DNA of 43,253 nt. Source: Omphalotus guepiniiformis (lineage: Eukaryota > Basidiomycota > Agaricomycetes > Agaricales > Omphalotaceae). The position numbers were made by a program, and so were the translations under genes. Positions within the stretch are counted from its first letter, which is position 1. Each line of letters opens with the position of its first letter. Under the pieces are notes generated by a model. It saw only the letters and a program-made list of their open reading frames with translations. It had not been told where the DNA came from and searched no databases. Shown here piece after piece: positions 20,751 through 32,307 of the stretch. The DNA lies in contig JAQOOI010000030.1 of NCBI GenBank assembly GCA_028554645.1, positions 1 to 43,253 of the forward strand, given 5' to 3'.

Positions 20751-22872
20751 ATGTCGACTATCACTCATCGTAGTGTGGCCGGTGCTACCCTCCCGACCTT
20801 TGCCAATAGAACTCACCTGCATCGTTTATCCACTGGCGTAAAAGCTCTTCATGCGCTCAAAGGGGCACTTGATCCTCACTCTCAGTGGTATATCACCACA
20901 CCTAATGCCAGTTTCATTCCTTCTCCACCAATGGGCTCTGCTCGACCTTTATATCGACGGTCTGATGCTCGGTACGGTGCATGTGATCCCGTATGCTGGC
21001 CACAACCCTATAACGCGGACTACCCCTTCCTTCCTTGCATCGCCCGGTCGCCAGCTGCATCGACGTGGTATTCTCAATGGGATGTTATGTGGATCAATGT
21101 CGATGAATATGACGTCGAGTACTCCTCCGCGCGCCCAGGTGCTGGAGGTGTATTGAAGAGATCTATTTTAGACCGTCTTAGGGAAGCTGTGGATGAGGTG
21201 CTTGGGAGCAGGATGACCGGACTTTCGGTAGCGCAACTGGATGGGAATACACCAGGCATGACCGAGGAATTGATCCAAATTTTAGATGTATGTCTCAGAC
21301 ATATAGGCTCAACCCCCTCTTCTCTCCGAGATCTCCAGCGCGGTTTAGTTGAGGTCCAACGAGCGTGGCTGACCCTGTCTGCTATGATTGACTACGTTGT
21401 CGATTTTCAAGAGCCTGCAGACTTTGACCGAAAAGAGGTCGTATCGTCGCGGATGGGCTGCTTTGTTTGGGAGGAGAAAACCGCCTCCAGGTTGATGGGG
21501 AGGGGCCTACCTGTCTGGGTGGTACACGTGTGCAGCCAAACCCGACACTATGACGCTGAGGAGATGGTGACGATTGTGCCCCCGACCGCTTGTCACGAGC
21601 CGGCGATGCCTGGTTATCCAATCCTGATCACCTCCCATGCTGGGTCGAGCCAAGAACTCGCTGCAATACGTGTCGCTGCTATTGATTGTTTCCCTGAGCC
21701 CAACCCCTTTGAAAGCGGGCCGTCGATGACCTCCGTGTCGTACGCGGCCAGGCCATCAACGTCCTCTATCTCATACGCGGCGGCAGGCACCGCAAGTGTG
21801 ATGGCGTCATCCGGGTGTGTTCGGAGAGAGCGTTACAAAGCTGGCAGTGTGGTGGCGGCCCCGAATCGTGTCAGACAAAGAGGCAGGCCCATGCCGAGAA
21901 ATCGTACACCCTCATGTGAGTCTTTGCCCACTCGATCTCAAATCAGAGTACATGTTTCTGAGCCTGCTACTAGCACTATCAGGATGGAGAGATCCCTTTG
22001 AAGACCCACCACTGAACGACCCCTTTGCCCCACCCACCATCCCGGCTTGGAGGGACGCCAATCGACGGATTTGCCGGGCAGGGGTGACTCCGGGACGCAA
22101 AGCGTTTATTGTCGCTGACCCTGGTCTCTTTTTTGGTTCGCGGGATCAGAGTCGGAGATGGGGACAGTTTCACCAGTGGGAACATTTTCGCCCCGCGTGG
22201 TTGAAGTATTGCCGTCAGGTCAAGGTGAAGGAGCTTTGCACAGATGAGTGGCGAAAGATCATCAGTATGCCATTTATTAATCCAGTGGAAGGTGGTGTGT
22301 TCTCCCAAGCGAGAGGCAAGAAGGTAGATACTGCGGAGACACTGGCTTTTGTGGAAGAAATCTGGCGGGATTTCGGCTGGTCAGGCAGTGTGCGAAAGGT
22401 CTGCAACGACGCGTTTGACCCTTACCGAGCGCAAGTTCTAGTGCATGAGCTTCGAATGATCAATTTTCGATGGGAGCTGGAAAAGGTAGATCGAGGCTTA
22501 GATACCACGCGTCCCAGGAGAAGCAAACAGTTCGGCTGTGTGAGCTTAGAAGATCAGGAGGAGTCTCACCACCGGGCCCGCCAAGAGTTGATCTCCCGAT
22601 GCATCCCAGGGGGCTCGATGTTTGACCTGGTACTTACCTCAAACGCCGGCCTAGGGGCAGAGGTCTGGCAGGATCGATACACAGCGCTGAGGTCGTTCTG
22701 GCGTCTTATGGACTCGTGGCCGGCAGAGAAGGATACATTTTGGAGGCTTGGGGTCGATGCCGAGCTATGCGAGACCCAGGGAGAGAAGTGGGAGCGAATA
22801 CTGGTGGAGTTTTACGTCCAGTCTGCATTCGGTTTCCTGCATAGGCCTCCAACCCTGCCGTGCCGTGTGTAA
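20751..22872 (+). CDS. Uncharacterised agaricomycete-expanded protein, 2 exons, 687 aa
   Basis: Exons 20751-21915 and 21974-22872 are joined by a 58-nt phase-1 intron (GTGAGT donor, GCTACTAG acceptor). An alternative acceptor a few bases later would create a stop at the junction, which supports the chosen site. The first half contains a helical region and a block with MGCFVWEEKTASRLMGRGLPVWVVHV near residue 240-260. A Ser/Ala-rich linker follows (about 325-385). The second half has IVADPGLFFGSRDQSRRWGQF near residue 435 and a helical C-terminal region. From memory, proteins of this plan (a GLPVW block, then a DPGLF block) occur in many copies in mushroom genomes without known function. I see no catalytic motif, signal peptide or membrane segment. 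A further 5' coding exon cannot be excluded. Confidence 0.75.
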
Positions 22873-23581
22873 AACTTTCTTGTTTTCGTTGTCGTCGTGT
22901 TTTCGATCATGCTGTGATACCCTGTGTGTTAACGTCCAATGTAATTGTACACTCGTTCTGCCGTCCTCATGCGGGCCTTAGCTCAATAACACCACACCCG
23001 ACCAATCTCAATACTTTTTCACACGCTTTTGGGTGGGCGGGTGGTTTAGAGATGGACTATGGCTTTCAGGCTGAGACAATTTCTAAGGACTGGTTCGAAA
23101 GCGAAAGCGGGAGACTACTATGCCATAAGGAGTGAGACCAATGGTTTAGGGTTACTCTAGACTTAGGTCGTCAAATTACCCCCCACGTACTGTAATGACA
23201 AAGCTCTTGCCATATTCAGAGTGGCCTTTCAAGACTAGAGGTTGACGGAGGCAACAACAACCTTGCCGCGTAATTTTCTGCAAAGTATATGACGACAACA
23301 AATTGTAGTTCTTCAAAGTAAAGTTCAGACGTTAGCATGATCAAAAATTGCATGAACAACATCGGCCGAAAAGCTACCAGCATATCCCGAAGTTTGACAA
23401 AGTCTAGCGAGGTCACGGTTGTAATAAAGCCTAAGGGTGTAAGAGTGTCTGACGTGTGTATTTGGTTGGTACATTATGGGTTTGGAGAACCTCGCTTGGC
23501 AGCAAAGTGATGCTCGTGTTCATTCCGAGCTATAGAGTGCGACACCTAAAGCTACAAGAACATAATGAGACAGGTCATCCT
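22873..23581. other. Region without a recognisable gene
   Basis: This lies between the convergent 3' ends of the 687-aa gene (+) and the 332-aa gene (-). Only short open frames without splice partners are present. I see no repeat or RNA gene. Confidence 0.4.
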
Positions 23582-24680
23582 TCAAATTGAAAGATCGATG
23601 TATGAAGTGGACCGAGTGGAATCGTGAACTTCAAAACAATCCAAGACCTCACGGCTACTTGGGTCCTCATCTGAAGAGAGATGAGAATGTCAAGCGCCAG
23701 TTGAACGGAAAACAGCTTACAGTACATTCGTCGGCGGCGAAGTCCTGATCTGTCAGGGGCAGACTCCTTGCGCAGACGTTTTGATGCACCAGAGGGACCG
23801 GGCGCGGCTTCACTCTCAGATGAAGGAGGGGCGCGTATCGCTTTAGGGATCTGCGTTGCGTAGGGGCTTATCGCAGGGTCTGCATGAAGGGGGCTATCAG
23901 TCTGGATACTTTGCGACTGGAAAGTGCGTCTGGTGACCACGGGCGCAGGCTGACCCCAACCTTGAAGAACCGGATGGGGCGAGGCGGCTTGAGTGTAAAG
24001 AACTCGTTGGATGCGTGGCCATTGATGGAATGTCCACATCTCCAACACGGTGACACAGTGGCCTGCAATGGCGTGCACCACAGCGGACGCGCACCCTGGG
24101 TGGGGGAGTGGGCCGATTGGAACAGCGCTCAAGAGATTTGGGCTGGGGCGATGGGTGAGAGACCATGAGGCAGAAAAGGCACGTTCGTAGAGGACAACGA
24201 GAGTCCCTATAACAATCAATTGCCCGAAATTGGGGCCCGTCGCAGCAAACACCTGCTGGGAGCAAGTACGGCCGGTGTGCGAATATTCCACACACTGAAA
24301 ATGTCGACGTCAGATCAAGCGCCAAAATTATTGGATTGACTCACTCTGGCAACGGTGAGACCCAAATGGCGCATGTCGCCTCGCCCGTAATTAGTCCATG
24401 TATTCAAGACGCAGTCTTCGGTCTCTGGCAACACCTGCGGTGAGGAGCAAATTCCATCAATGGATCTGACCAACAGGTTTGTTAGCAGGATGCCCATGGT
24501 AGCGTTGCCAGTATTCGGGATCCCCCCTAGAGTCTGCAGGCAGTGTCTTGCGGACACCTCTAATGCTGGCAATGTAAAAGTGGTCTCCGGGGAATCCTCA
24601 GTCCAGGGCACCGTGATGGACATCTCTGGCGAGTGAGCAGTCGTGCCGGCAGACATTGCGTTGCACAGAGCTGGGACCAT
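23582..24680 (-). CDS. Hypothetical protein, 3 exons, 332 aa
   Basis: Exons on the minus strand: 24345-24680, 23721-24294 and 23582-23670. Introns are 50 nt each (GTGAGT...TTTCAG and GTAAGC...CTTCAG), phases 0 and 1. The second intron carries a CTTGACATT branch-like sequence. The start chosen is the first ATG (MVPALCNAMSAG); an internal Met nine codons on is an alternative. A hydrophobic segment FGQLIVIGTLVVLY (135-148) might be a single membrane span or a buried helix. Residues about 225-300 are Pro/Ser/Arg-rich and end in a basic cluster (LRRRRMY). The tail YEDPSSREVLDCFEVHD is acidic. I do not recognise the family. Confidence 0.6.
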
Positions 24681-25073
24681 CGGCTTTCAAAAATGCAAGT
24701 TGATAATGGCGCACAAAGCGGCTGAGTATGCAGTTGATTCAATGGCTGAACTGGTTCAGATGTGAAGTGGTTCAGACCTGTTTACAATGCAACGTTGACC
24801 TGCGTGCATCAGGAGGAGGATACGCGTGCCCATTCATTGACCGATTCGCGCGAGTGTCCAGGGTTCAGATCTGCAGAAGGTGTGTGAACATCGCAGTTGA
24901 GTGCGGGACCACAATAAAATAATGGATGACTTTCCATAAGAATTTAGGCCTTAGGTCCAATTTGCCCGGCACTAAACTTCGAGTAAAATATTTGAAATAT
25001 ATCTAGCTCCGAGTTATGTGCAAAATCATCCCCGTAATGCGACAAGCAAATATAGAAACACTAGGCGGAATAT

Positions 25074-25323
25074 AGTCACGTGTACCCGGGATCTACGTCC
25101 GTATTCAGCAGGTTTTCCTCAGGCTCGCTTACAGCAAACATAAATCAAATGCACCAGAAAATGCTTTAGCAAGGGGGGGTCCAGAGGCCTTTCCCAAATC
25201 TCATCGTTGGGACACTGTTAATATTTGGTTTTTCGGTTTTATTGCACTAACCGGGCTCGGCTCGTCTCGGCTAAGCATATACTGTAGAAGGTAAAATCTA
25301 GTGCAGATTGGTAAACTCTTACG
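25074..25323. repeat. Dispersed repeat R1, copy 2 (internally shortened)
   Basis: This begins AGTCACGTGTACCCGGGATC and ends in AAACTCTTACG like copy 1, in the same orientation, but is about 130 bp shorter. Conserved blocks include AATCAAATGCACCAGA and GTGCAGATTGGT. Substitutions and small indels separate the copies, so they are not recent duplicates. Confidence 0.75.
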
Positions 25324-25398
25324 TAGGGCCGGGCAATTGAATTCATGAGGTTACACGGCGTGGTCTGGCGTGGTCCTGCCATGGACGCCCGACAATAA

Positions 25399-25612
25399 AT
25401 AAAGAGGATGAAATTGCTATTGTATATCAGAGAAGATATCAGAAAACATCGTAGGACCATTGGGCAAAGTCAGGAAAGACTTCGGGAACAATCGTTAGCG
25501 CGCGACAGTAAAGAGGATGAAATTGCTATTGTATATCAGAGAAGATATCAGAAAGCATCGTAGGACCATTGGGCAAAGTCAGGTAAGACTTTGGGAACAA
25601 TCGTTAGCCCGT
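25399..25612. repeat. 109-bp tandem duplication
   Basis: TAAAGAGGATGAAATTGC starts near 25400 and again 109 bp later. The copies run through CATCGTAGGACCATTGGGCA to GGGAACAATCGTTAGC with only a handful of substitutions, indicating a recent duplication. Confidence 0.9.
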
Positions 25613-26081
25613 TGTTCGGGATTGAACGGATGAAAGATGTGGCGGTGCCTTTGCCGGCCGATCGCGTGGGCAGAAACTCTGACCAAACAACGATGGTCCT
25701 TGAGCAGCCTTGAGCCCTAACCCCCATCATTGAGCCCAAACTCCCCATCATTCCCCTGCTGACCTATGGTCCCAGCAGGCGGGTCGCTCTGAAGTCGACT
25801 GACGGAATAGCTATGGGGTAGGGTGGTATACTTCCAGGCGTTTGCTTGTAGAAATCGTTATTAATATAGTCGCGACACTCTTGCTGTGGTGCTGGTGCGC
25901 AATGAACAGTTTGCAAAAGACATCTCTACACATATTTGTGTGCGAGTGGCATATTACGCCGCTGATTATGTCTAGTACAGCAATGGATCTACATAAGAAG
26001 GACGGAACATAAGGTCACCAATGAAGGTAACATTGAATAGCGTTTTTTTGGGGGTAGGAGACAGGTAGGAGACAGCAGGCA

Positions 26082-27012
26082 CTAAAGAAAATTCTTGTCC
26101 AGATCCCACCCTGGGGTGTTGGTGACCCCGGCCAGACGAAGAAATAAGAGAGAGCCATCACGCGCAGGTATCAACGTTGCCCAATGGACAGTCTGCCATT
26201 CCACCGCGCCTTTCCTGGAGACCTCAAACCGATGTAATCCTTGCTCAATATCATGACCACCGAGCAGCAGTTTGTTGTCTTGGAGGGAGACCCGCTGTCC
26301 TGGGTTACTAACCAGCAAGCGCAAGGCGTCAACGCCATCCTGGAGCACGGGTAAGCGTCAAATTTGGGGGCGGAGGATGGGCAACAAACCTTCATATACA
26401 GCATCAGGGTGACTTTGTTGGCAGTGGCCAAGTCTGACGGCCCTGGTTCCTCGTCGCTCCCTCTGGTGATCGGACGGCCATAAAGGCGACGACCGAACGC
26501 TCTCCGAGTCGAAGGTGTTGGAGTAGACGCTGAGGTTGCCGGAGACAAAGGTAGTACACGACCACGACGCGGGGTGAAAGAGTCCAGAGTCGGAGGGTCA
26601 CGTCGGCTGCCTTTGGAAGTGAGACTTTCGCGAAAACCCAGCAGCTCACGAATGTTAGAGGTGTTCAAGAGCTGGGCTCCCCAGTCTCCCAGTGAGAGAT
26701 CTGAGACATGTTCGCGAACTTTATAAGGCAATCCCTGGCGTCGAGACTACACATAGCCAGGTCAGTAGATGGTCTTAAGTGACGTGATCGGTGGATTACT
26801 GACATATATAAAATACCGACCGCAGTCTGGAAGGTATCGATCACCCGTATCAATGAGAAGGCGTGTGCGCGCGAAGGGTGTGTGGGCAGCGGAAAGTATG
26901 ATCTTAGAGCGCAGGCAAGAGCTGCGTTGACAGCAGCGAGCATTTGCTTTGCGGTGCCATCGAACCGCAACGCGACGTCACCGTATCGCTGCACGTATAT
27001 GTCGCGATGCAT
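26082..27012 (-). CDS. Hypothetical protein, 3 exons, 275 aa (first exon uncertain)
   Basis: Exons on the minus strand: 26800-27012, 26390-26746 and 26082-26339. Both introns are phase 0, 53 and 50 nt; the first has a perfect TACTGAC branch site but an atypical GTAATC donor. The two downstream exons look solidly coding: VREHVSDLSLGDWGAQLL, a Ser/Thr/Pro/Arg-rich linker, then VDALRLLVSN, LLLGGHDIEQGLHRFEV and LLFLRLAGVTNTPGWD before the stop. The first exon (MHRDIYVQRYGDVALRF...) is less sure, because the opposite strand is also open there with plausible splice signals. I do not recognise the family. No membrane segment or signal peptide is obvious. Confidence 0.5.
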
Positions 27013-27353
27013 AGTGAAGCTTGCTGCACAAGTGATGGAGGAAGAACGAAACAAGGTATACTGCAGGTACGTTTCTGCTGGTACGTTCACATTTTCAAAG
27101 TCATAAACTGTCAGAACGTACGTTATGACGATGATTGCAACAGGCAGGCACTCAAGATGAAGCGCTAGAAGATGAAGCGCTAGCTCCGCCGAACACAATT
27201 ACGCGAGAAGGAACCAATCGTGCGGAAAATCTGGCAGAGTGGACCATGAAAAGTTTGAAATCGAATAGCGATTCAACCGAAGTTAGCAGATGGTGTACCG
27301 GCCGGCGCAGACACTAGCGTAGCGGGACAGGCGGTGTACAGATTAGATGGCAG

Positions 27354-28031
27354 GGAGGATGTACGGGTTAGATGGAAGGGAGGATAGGAAGATGGAAGGG
27401 CAATTGGAAATGGGATGGGTTGAAACATGGTGAGATATTGATGAACTGGTTCTACTGATTCCGATTTAGAGTCGTCTACAGGGTCGCGAAAACGATGGGC
27501 CCGTTGCAGAGCTGCTATCGAGAGTCAAGAACGAGATCTCGGCTTGAAGAGCATGCGGTAGGATGAGTTGGGTGACATGTACATGTACGGGTTAGATGGG
27601 AAGATAGGAAGATGGAACGGTAATTGGAAAAGGGATGAGTTGAAACAGGTTGAAACATGGTGAGATTCTGATGAACTGGTTGTACTGATTCCGATTTAGA
27701 GTCGTCTACAGGGTCGCGAAAACGATGGGCCCGTTGCAGAGCTGCTATCGAGGGTCAAGAACGAGATCTCGGCTTGAAGAGCATGCGGTAGGATGAGTTG
27801 GGTGACATGTACATGTACGGGTTAGATGGGAAGATAGGAAGATGGAACGGTAATTGGAAAAGGGATGAGTTGAAACAGGTTGAAACATGGTGAGATTCTG
27901 ATGAACTGGTTGTACTGATTCCGATTTAGAGTCGTCTACAGGGTCGCGAAAACGATGGGCCCGTTGCAGAGCTGCTATCGAGAGTCAAGAACGAGATCTC
28001 GGCTTGAAGAGCATGCGGTAGGATGAGTTGG
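27354..28031. repeat. 230-bp tandem array, about 3 copies
   Basis: GTCGTCTACAGGGTCGCGAA occurs at 27471, 27701 and 27931, exactly 230 bp apart. Copies 2 and 3 are nearly identical, and the leftmost copy is more diverged in its first 100 bp. Each unit contains TGAACTGGTT(C/G)TACTGATT followed by CCGATTTAG, which looks like an intron 3' end. An open frame of about 25 codons follows (starting SRLQGRENDG, ending in TGA) in the same relative position in all copies. The right boundary is near GAGTTGGGGG at 28026-28035. Confidence 0.9.
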
Positions 28032-28214
28032 GGGCATGCGGTGCTAGAGGGCCCAGCGGCGAAATTTTACGGGTGAACTTTGCATCCAAGCGGGGTTTCA
28101 GGTAGTTTCAGTGAGTATTCGCTGGTTGGAACCTACTACACTGACCGAGCCTGTGAAAACTCTGGTCCTTTCACTGAAAACCTTGCCACAACAACAATCG
28201 CAGCAAGCCGCGGG

Positions 28215-31000
28215 ATGTCTGCCCCTTCATCTTCTGCGAGGGATGGTCCGTCTGGTCCTGGGTACGTCGCGCAAGTGATTTGATATGCAATAGTAATAAT
28301 ATGCACCTCATACATAGTACAACGGGAACGGCACGCAATGTGGACGAGGATCCATTGTCTGACGAGGAGGAGGATCCTAAACACAAGGAGATCCTTTCAC
28401 CCGCCCAACACGCTGCAGTGAAGAAGCTCTTTCCGTCTTGGTGCAAGATTTTGGACGACCACGACATGATCAATAGGCCGCGGAACAAGAAGTATCCTCT
28501 GGCAGTGCAGCAGTGGAGAGCAGATGCGGTCGGACGCCTGCTAAAGGATGACCCAGCGTTTCAGGGTGTTACAGGCCCAAAGTTCGTGAAGGTATTGTCC
28601 CAAGGTGCCAAGATTGCGTGCTACCAGACCGCTGACTTCTCACTCATACATAGGCTGTGGGGCAAGCCTTCAATAGATATGTACATCGAGGTTATGAGGC
28701 GACTCATAAGGACAAAGGTTCTGGGCCGGCGCGTACACCGTTGGAGAACGGTGAGGGGGGGTCTTTGTCTGACCCTCGAAAGGCCGCGTCTGTGTTTTTT
28801 GCGTTTGCAGGCAAATTAACGGGTCGACAGCTCTTCCTGAGCGAGAACAAGGATGCAGTGAAGATAAAGATGAAAGAGCTTCGCCAGGGAGCTGGCCATG
28901 CCGGTGAGGTCACGGACACTCAGCTCGACGGGGCCATGGTCGGCGCAGCGACGATGCGTGGGAGCAACGTGGGCTGGTACCAGAAAGCATCATCCGAGCT
29001 GTGGAAAAACGCGGACCAAGAGCTTTACGAGAGTCGGGCTGAAAATGCTGTGAAGGATACGGAGAGGTAAGTGGAACACTGGTCGTGAAATTCAAGGTAC
29101 CAACTAAAGACTATGTAGTAACGTGAACAAGTTTTTAAGAGGGGCGCTTCACACATTGAGCGCAGTGCGGGATTCCGGACAGCTGGGAAAGGTGGGCTTC
29201 CAATTGGTGATGGCCTACGAGAGTGTGCAGTCTCCAACTGGATTTACGGCAATACGGTGAGTCGAAATGTTCGTATGCGTTCTCCAAAAAACTCACATGG
29301 GCATAAGATTGGGAATTGATCCTCCGGATACTCCCGCCGGCGCAAGCTTCGAAGACCACACTTCGTTTTTGGACGATTACGGAGGTTGGGTCGGCCGAAT
29401 TGTTCGTGGTGAGGATGATATGAATTCGACCCCTGAAACGCGGAAGTATCTAATGTTTGCTGTGTAGAGGCCACAGCACAGAAGATAGCAATACCACGAA
29501 ATGAGGCAGGGATACCTGTCTTTCCTGTTTTGGACTTCACAAAGGCGAGAATGGAGGAACATCGATCCGCATACAGCAAGTTTTTTGAGGCAATATGGGG
29601 TGAGTCACGTAGTCGCGATCGCTGAGGCCCAGGTCACGATTTGCCTTACAGACCACGCCTGGCCGAGAGACGGTGAGATATCGACGATCCCATGGGGGGC
29701 GATAGTCGCTGATCCCTCTGGATATTACGATACCTCGACTTTCCTTTTCCCCGCCTCACTGCGTTCACCGATTCTCCTGTCTGATAACGAGGTGGTAGCG
29801 ATAAACGCGTACCTCAGCGCAACGTCCAATTCTTGGTCGACCCTGCCTTTCGTGTTCTATGAAAAGGGGATATTGGAAGACAAGTGGAAGCGCTGGGCCC
29901 AGGAAGACCGTGAGGTTGAGGAAGAAGGAGAGGAGGACATTGACAATGCACATGTCGATTCCGAGGTCCCGGTACGCGATGTGGGAGAAGGTCTACCTGG
30001 AGGCGTTGTGGAACTGCAGCGAAACGAGGGCGACGGGGACGTGTTGCAACAGGCGACACAGGAGGGAAACGCTGTCTGGGCCGTGCGACCCCACGCATCG
30101 AAGGATGGACGCACTGCGCTGAGTGCGGTGGGTTTGAATGACGCTGCCAGTCCAGGTGTACCCTCTCTATCAGACATTACCGAGGAGGCGGGTGAGGAGG
30201 GTGTGGTGGCACCAGTAGTGCCGATTGTGCCAGAGGAGGGGGTTGATTCAAGGTCCCAAAGCAGCGAGACGGATGCCATCGAGATATCGAAGGATGGACG
30301 CACTGCGCCGACTTTGAGTGACGCTGCCAGTCCAGGTGTACCCCCTCTATCAGGCGTTACCGAGGAGGCGGGTGAGGAGGGTGTGGTGGCACCAGTACTG
30401 CCGATTGTGTCAGAGGAGCGGGTCAACTCAGGGTTCCAAAGCAGCGAGACAGATGCCATGGAGGCATCTCCCCAACGGACGCCTGCTACCGGGGGCGGCA
30501 CTGCAGTGCCATCGTCTTCGACGGTGCTGGTCAATGACGCATCAACTTCTGATGCACGTGTTCACAGCGAAGTGGAAGTGCTTGCATTGCCTGGAGAGAC
30601 TAGGGGGAGGGTGCGGACGAGAGGACGTCGGGAAAGGGAAAGGCCACGAGGAGCAGGGCCAAAGCATAAAGGAGTTAAGGAGTCAAGAGCTCTGGTCACT
30701 CGACGAACACGCCAGTCAGAAGATGCGGGTGGGATGGATGGGGGTCCATCCCCACAGATGTCCGAAACAGGTGGAGGGTGGATGGACGACCCAGATTTCT
30801 TCCACAAGCCGCCGCCCCCGAATTGGAGAGGTTATGTCATACCAACCGAGCAGGATAGCTTCATGGTGTACTCCGAACAGCTGGAGCAGTGGGTAGAAGA
30901 AGACAAGAAATCAAAACGTCGGGTGCTGCACAGGGACGAGTATGGGAACATAACGAAGTTGGGAGATATGCCTCCGAAGAAAAAGGCGAAAACGAAGTAG
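28215..31000 (+). CDS. Large acidic lineage-specific protein with HMG-box-like segment, 7 exons, 817 aa
   Basis: Exons: 28215-28261, 28318-28591, 28654-29066, 29119-29256, 29308-29408, 29468-29599, 29652-31000. All six introns are 51-62 nt GT-AG and every junction keeps phase. The N-terminus is acidic (DEDPLSDEEED). Residues about 160-232 (RQLFLSENKDAV...GWYQKASSELW...YESRAEN) resemble the helical pattern of an HMG box, though weakly. A globular region runs to about residue 450, and a Glu-rich stretch follows. Residues about 517-641 hold two repeats of about 63 aa (each with SKDGRTA, DAASPGVP and TEEAGEEGVVAPV). The C-terminal part is Arg-rich (RGRVRTRGRRERERPRG) and ends in a nuclear-signal-like PPKKKAKTK. 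A role in the nucleus is inference. I believe similar proteins are multi-copy in mushrooms but cannot name the family. Confidence 0.8.
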
Positions 31001-32307
31001 ATTCACATTTCCGAATCACATTCCGCGGTTGTTTTCAGGACACCCCCTTCTTTACTCATATATTTCCTTGCAGAGTTTTCACTGTGTTTCATTGTCAATG
31101 TCAAGAGTTTTCCATTTTTATCCCTGTATTTCCACTGGTGCGTCACCATTTCTCTGTTTCCAGGTGTTGTTCATCTGTTTCCTTGCGCAGTTTTCACCGT
31201 GTGTCCTATTATGGTTGTGCTCTTTCCATCGTAATTCTCACATTTCCACTGGTGCGTCATTGCTCTTACTGCAAAAATATGGCGTGGCGGATTCCAAGAA
31301 ATTTCCATTATGTTTTCTTTAGGTGTCAACAATATGATTTCCATTCATTTTTGGTAGTGATTCCACAGTTTCCAGGCTTTCGTGACACTAATTTCCACCG
31401 TAATTCCCAGTTAGTTTCCGTTAACCTCTTAACTTGATATCTGCCTCAGATTTCCATTCTGTCCCAGTGAGTCCACCACAATTCCTCAGTTCTGTCTGAT
31501 TCATATGTTGCTTTCCACCGACTAATTTCCACCGTAATTTCCAGTTAGTTTCCGTTAACTTGATATCTGCCTCAGATTTCCCACTGTAAATCACCAGAAA
31601 TGTTGGCCACTGGCTTGTTGGCAGAATTCCGGGATCTTCCACTTTGTTTTCAGCCTTATACCCAGATGAACCGCCACTTTTTCGTTATTCGGCTTGCCCT
31701 TCGATTCCGCACCATTTCCTTTTCTTTTCCGCTGCGTTTCAATCAATTTCAGTATACGTGATTTGTTTCTTCACAAGTTCCACCTGCCATCATTGGAAAA
31801 CTGCTCTGAACATTGTGTTTGAAAATTCCGTAAAACTGCCCTGAACATTGTGTTGAAAATTCCGGAAAACTGCCCTGAACATTGTGTTGAAAATTCCGGA
31901 AAACTGCCCTGAACATTGTGTTGAAAATTCCGGAAAACTACCCTGAACATTGTGTTGAGACTGCACTGAACATTGTTTTGAAAATTCCGCTCAAGTGCCC
32001 GTTGAAATCTTCACCGCACGTTCACCAAAATTTCCCTACATGTTTCTCACCCCCCCGAAATCGTGCAATTAATTCCACTGTTGTTTCCTGCTGTTTCACT
32101 CGGTTTCACCTCTTTTTCAGTGGCGTGCGGTTCACTTGCTTCGGTAATTCCGCTTCACAGGTCACAACCGACTTTTCCAAGAAAACATCTAGTTAAGTTA
32201 CAGACATTGTCAAAACGCCTATCTCAGTTCTTCAGTATGTTACACATCATATATTATACTACCGTAATTCTCTCTAACCTCAAATCCTTAGCCTAAGGCT
32301 CAAGACC
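31001..32307. other. TTTCC-rich non-coding stretch with duplications
   Basis: The plus strand is unusually rich in TTTCC/TTTCCAC words. It contains paired segments: CCACTGGTGCGTCA near 31129 and 31237, and TAATTTCCACCGTAATT...GATATCTGCCTCAGATTT at about 31389-31455 and 31522-31580. I see no coding frame with splice partners. The 34-bp array inside it is listed separately. Confidence 0.5.
31796..31989. repeat. 34-bp tandem repeat, about 5-6 copies
   Basis: The unit is AAAACTGCCCTGAACATTG followed by TGTTGAAAATTCCGG. CTG(C/A)CCTGAAC-type starts lie at about 31801, 31836, 31870, 31904 and 31938, with a diverged last copy. The central copies are identical. There are no variable spacers between units, so this is a simple minisatellite. 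Confidence 0.9.

Larger units (their letters stand above)
24681..26081. other. Repeat-bearing stretch without a clear gene
   Basis: This holds dispersed repeat R1 copy 2 and a 109-bp tandem duplication, both listed separately. A minus-strand open frame at about 25548-25751 (containing TIVPKVLPDFAQWSYDAF) overlaps the duplication and is partly repeated in it. It has no start, splice partner or family that I recognise, so I do not call a gene. Confidence 0.4.

Noticed and set aside
28280..28819. Plus-strand frame of 179 codons read without splicing
   Set aside because: Its second half reads through the intron 28592-28653 into a wrong frame. The spliced model continues the coding frame for 2.4 kb.
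29857..30534. Long minus-strand frame of 225 codons
   Set aside because: It lies antisense to the last exon of the 817-aa gene, whose frame is supported by six phase-consistent introns. Its Ser/Thr/Pro-rich product is the mirror of the repeat region.
31796..31989. Possible CRISPR-like array
   Set aside because: The units are contiguous 34-bp repeats without variable spacers, in a eukaryotic genome. This is a minisatellite.
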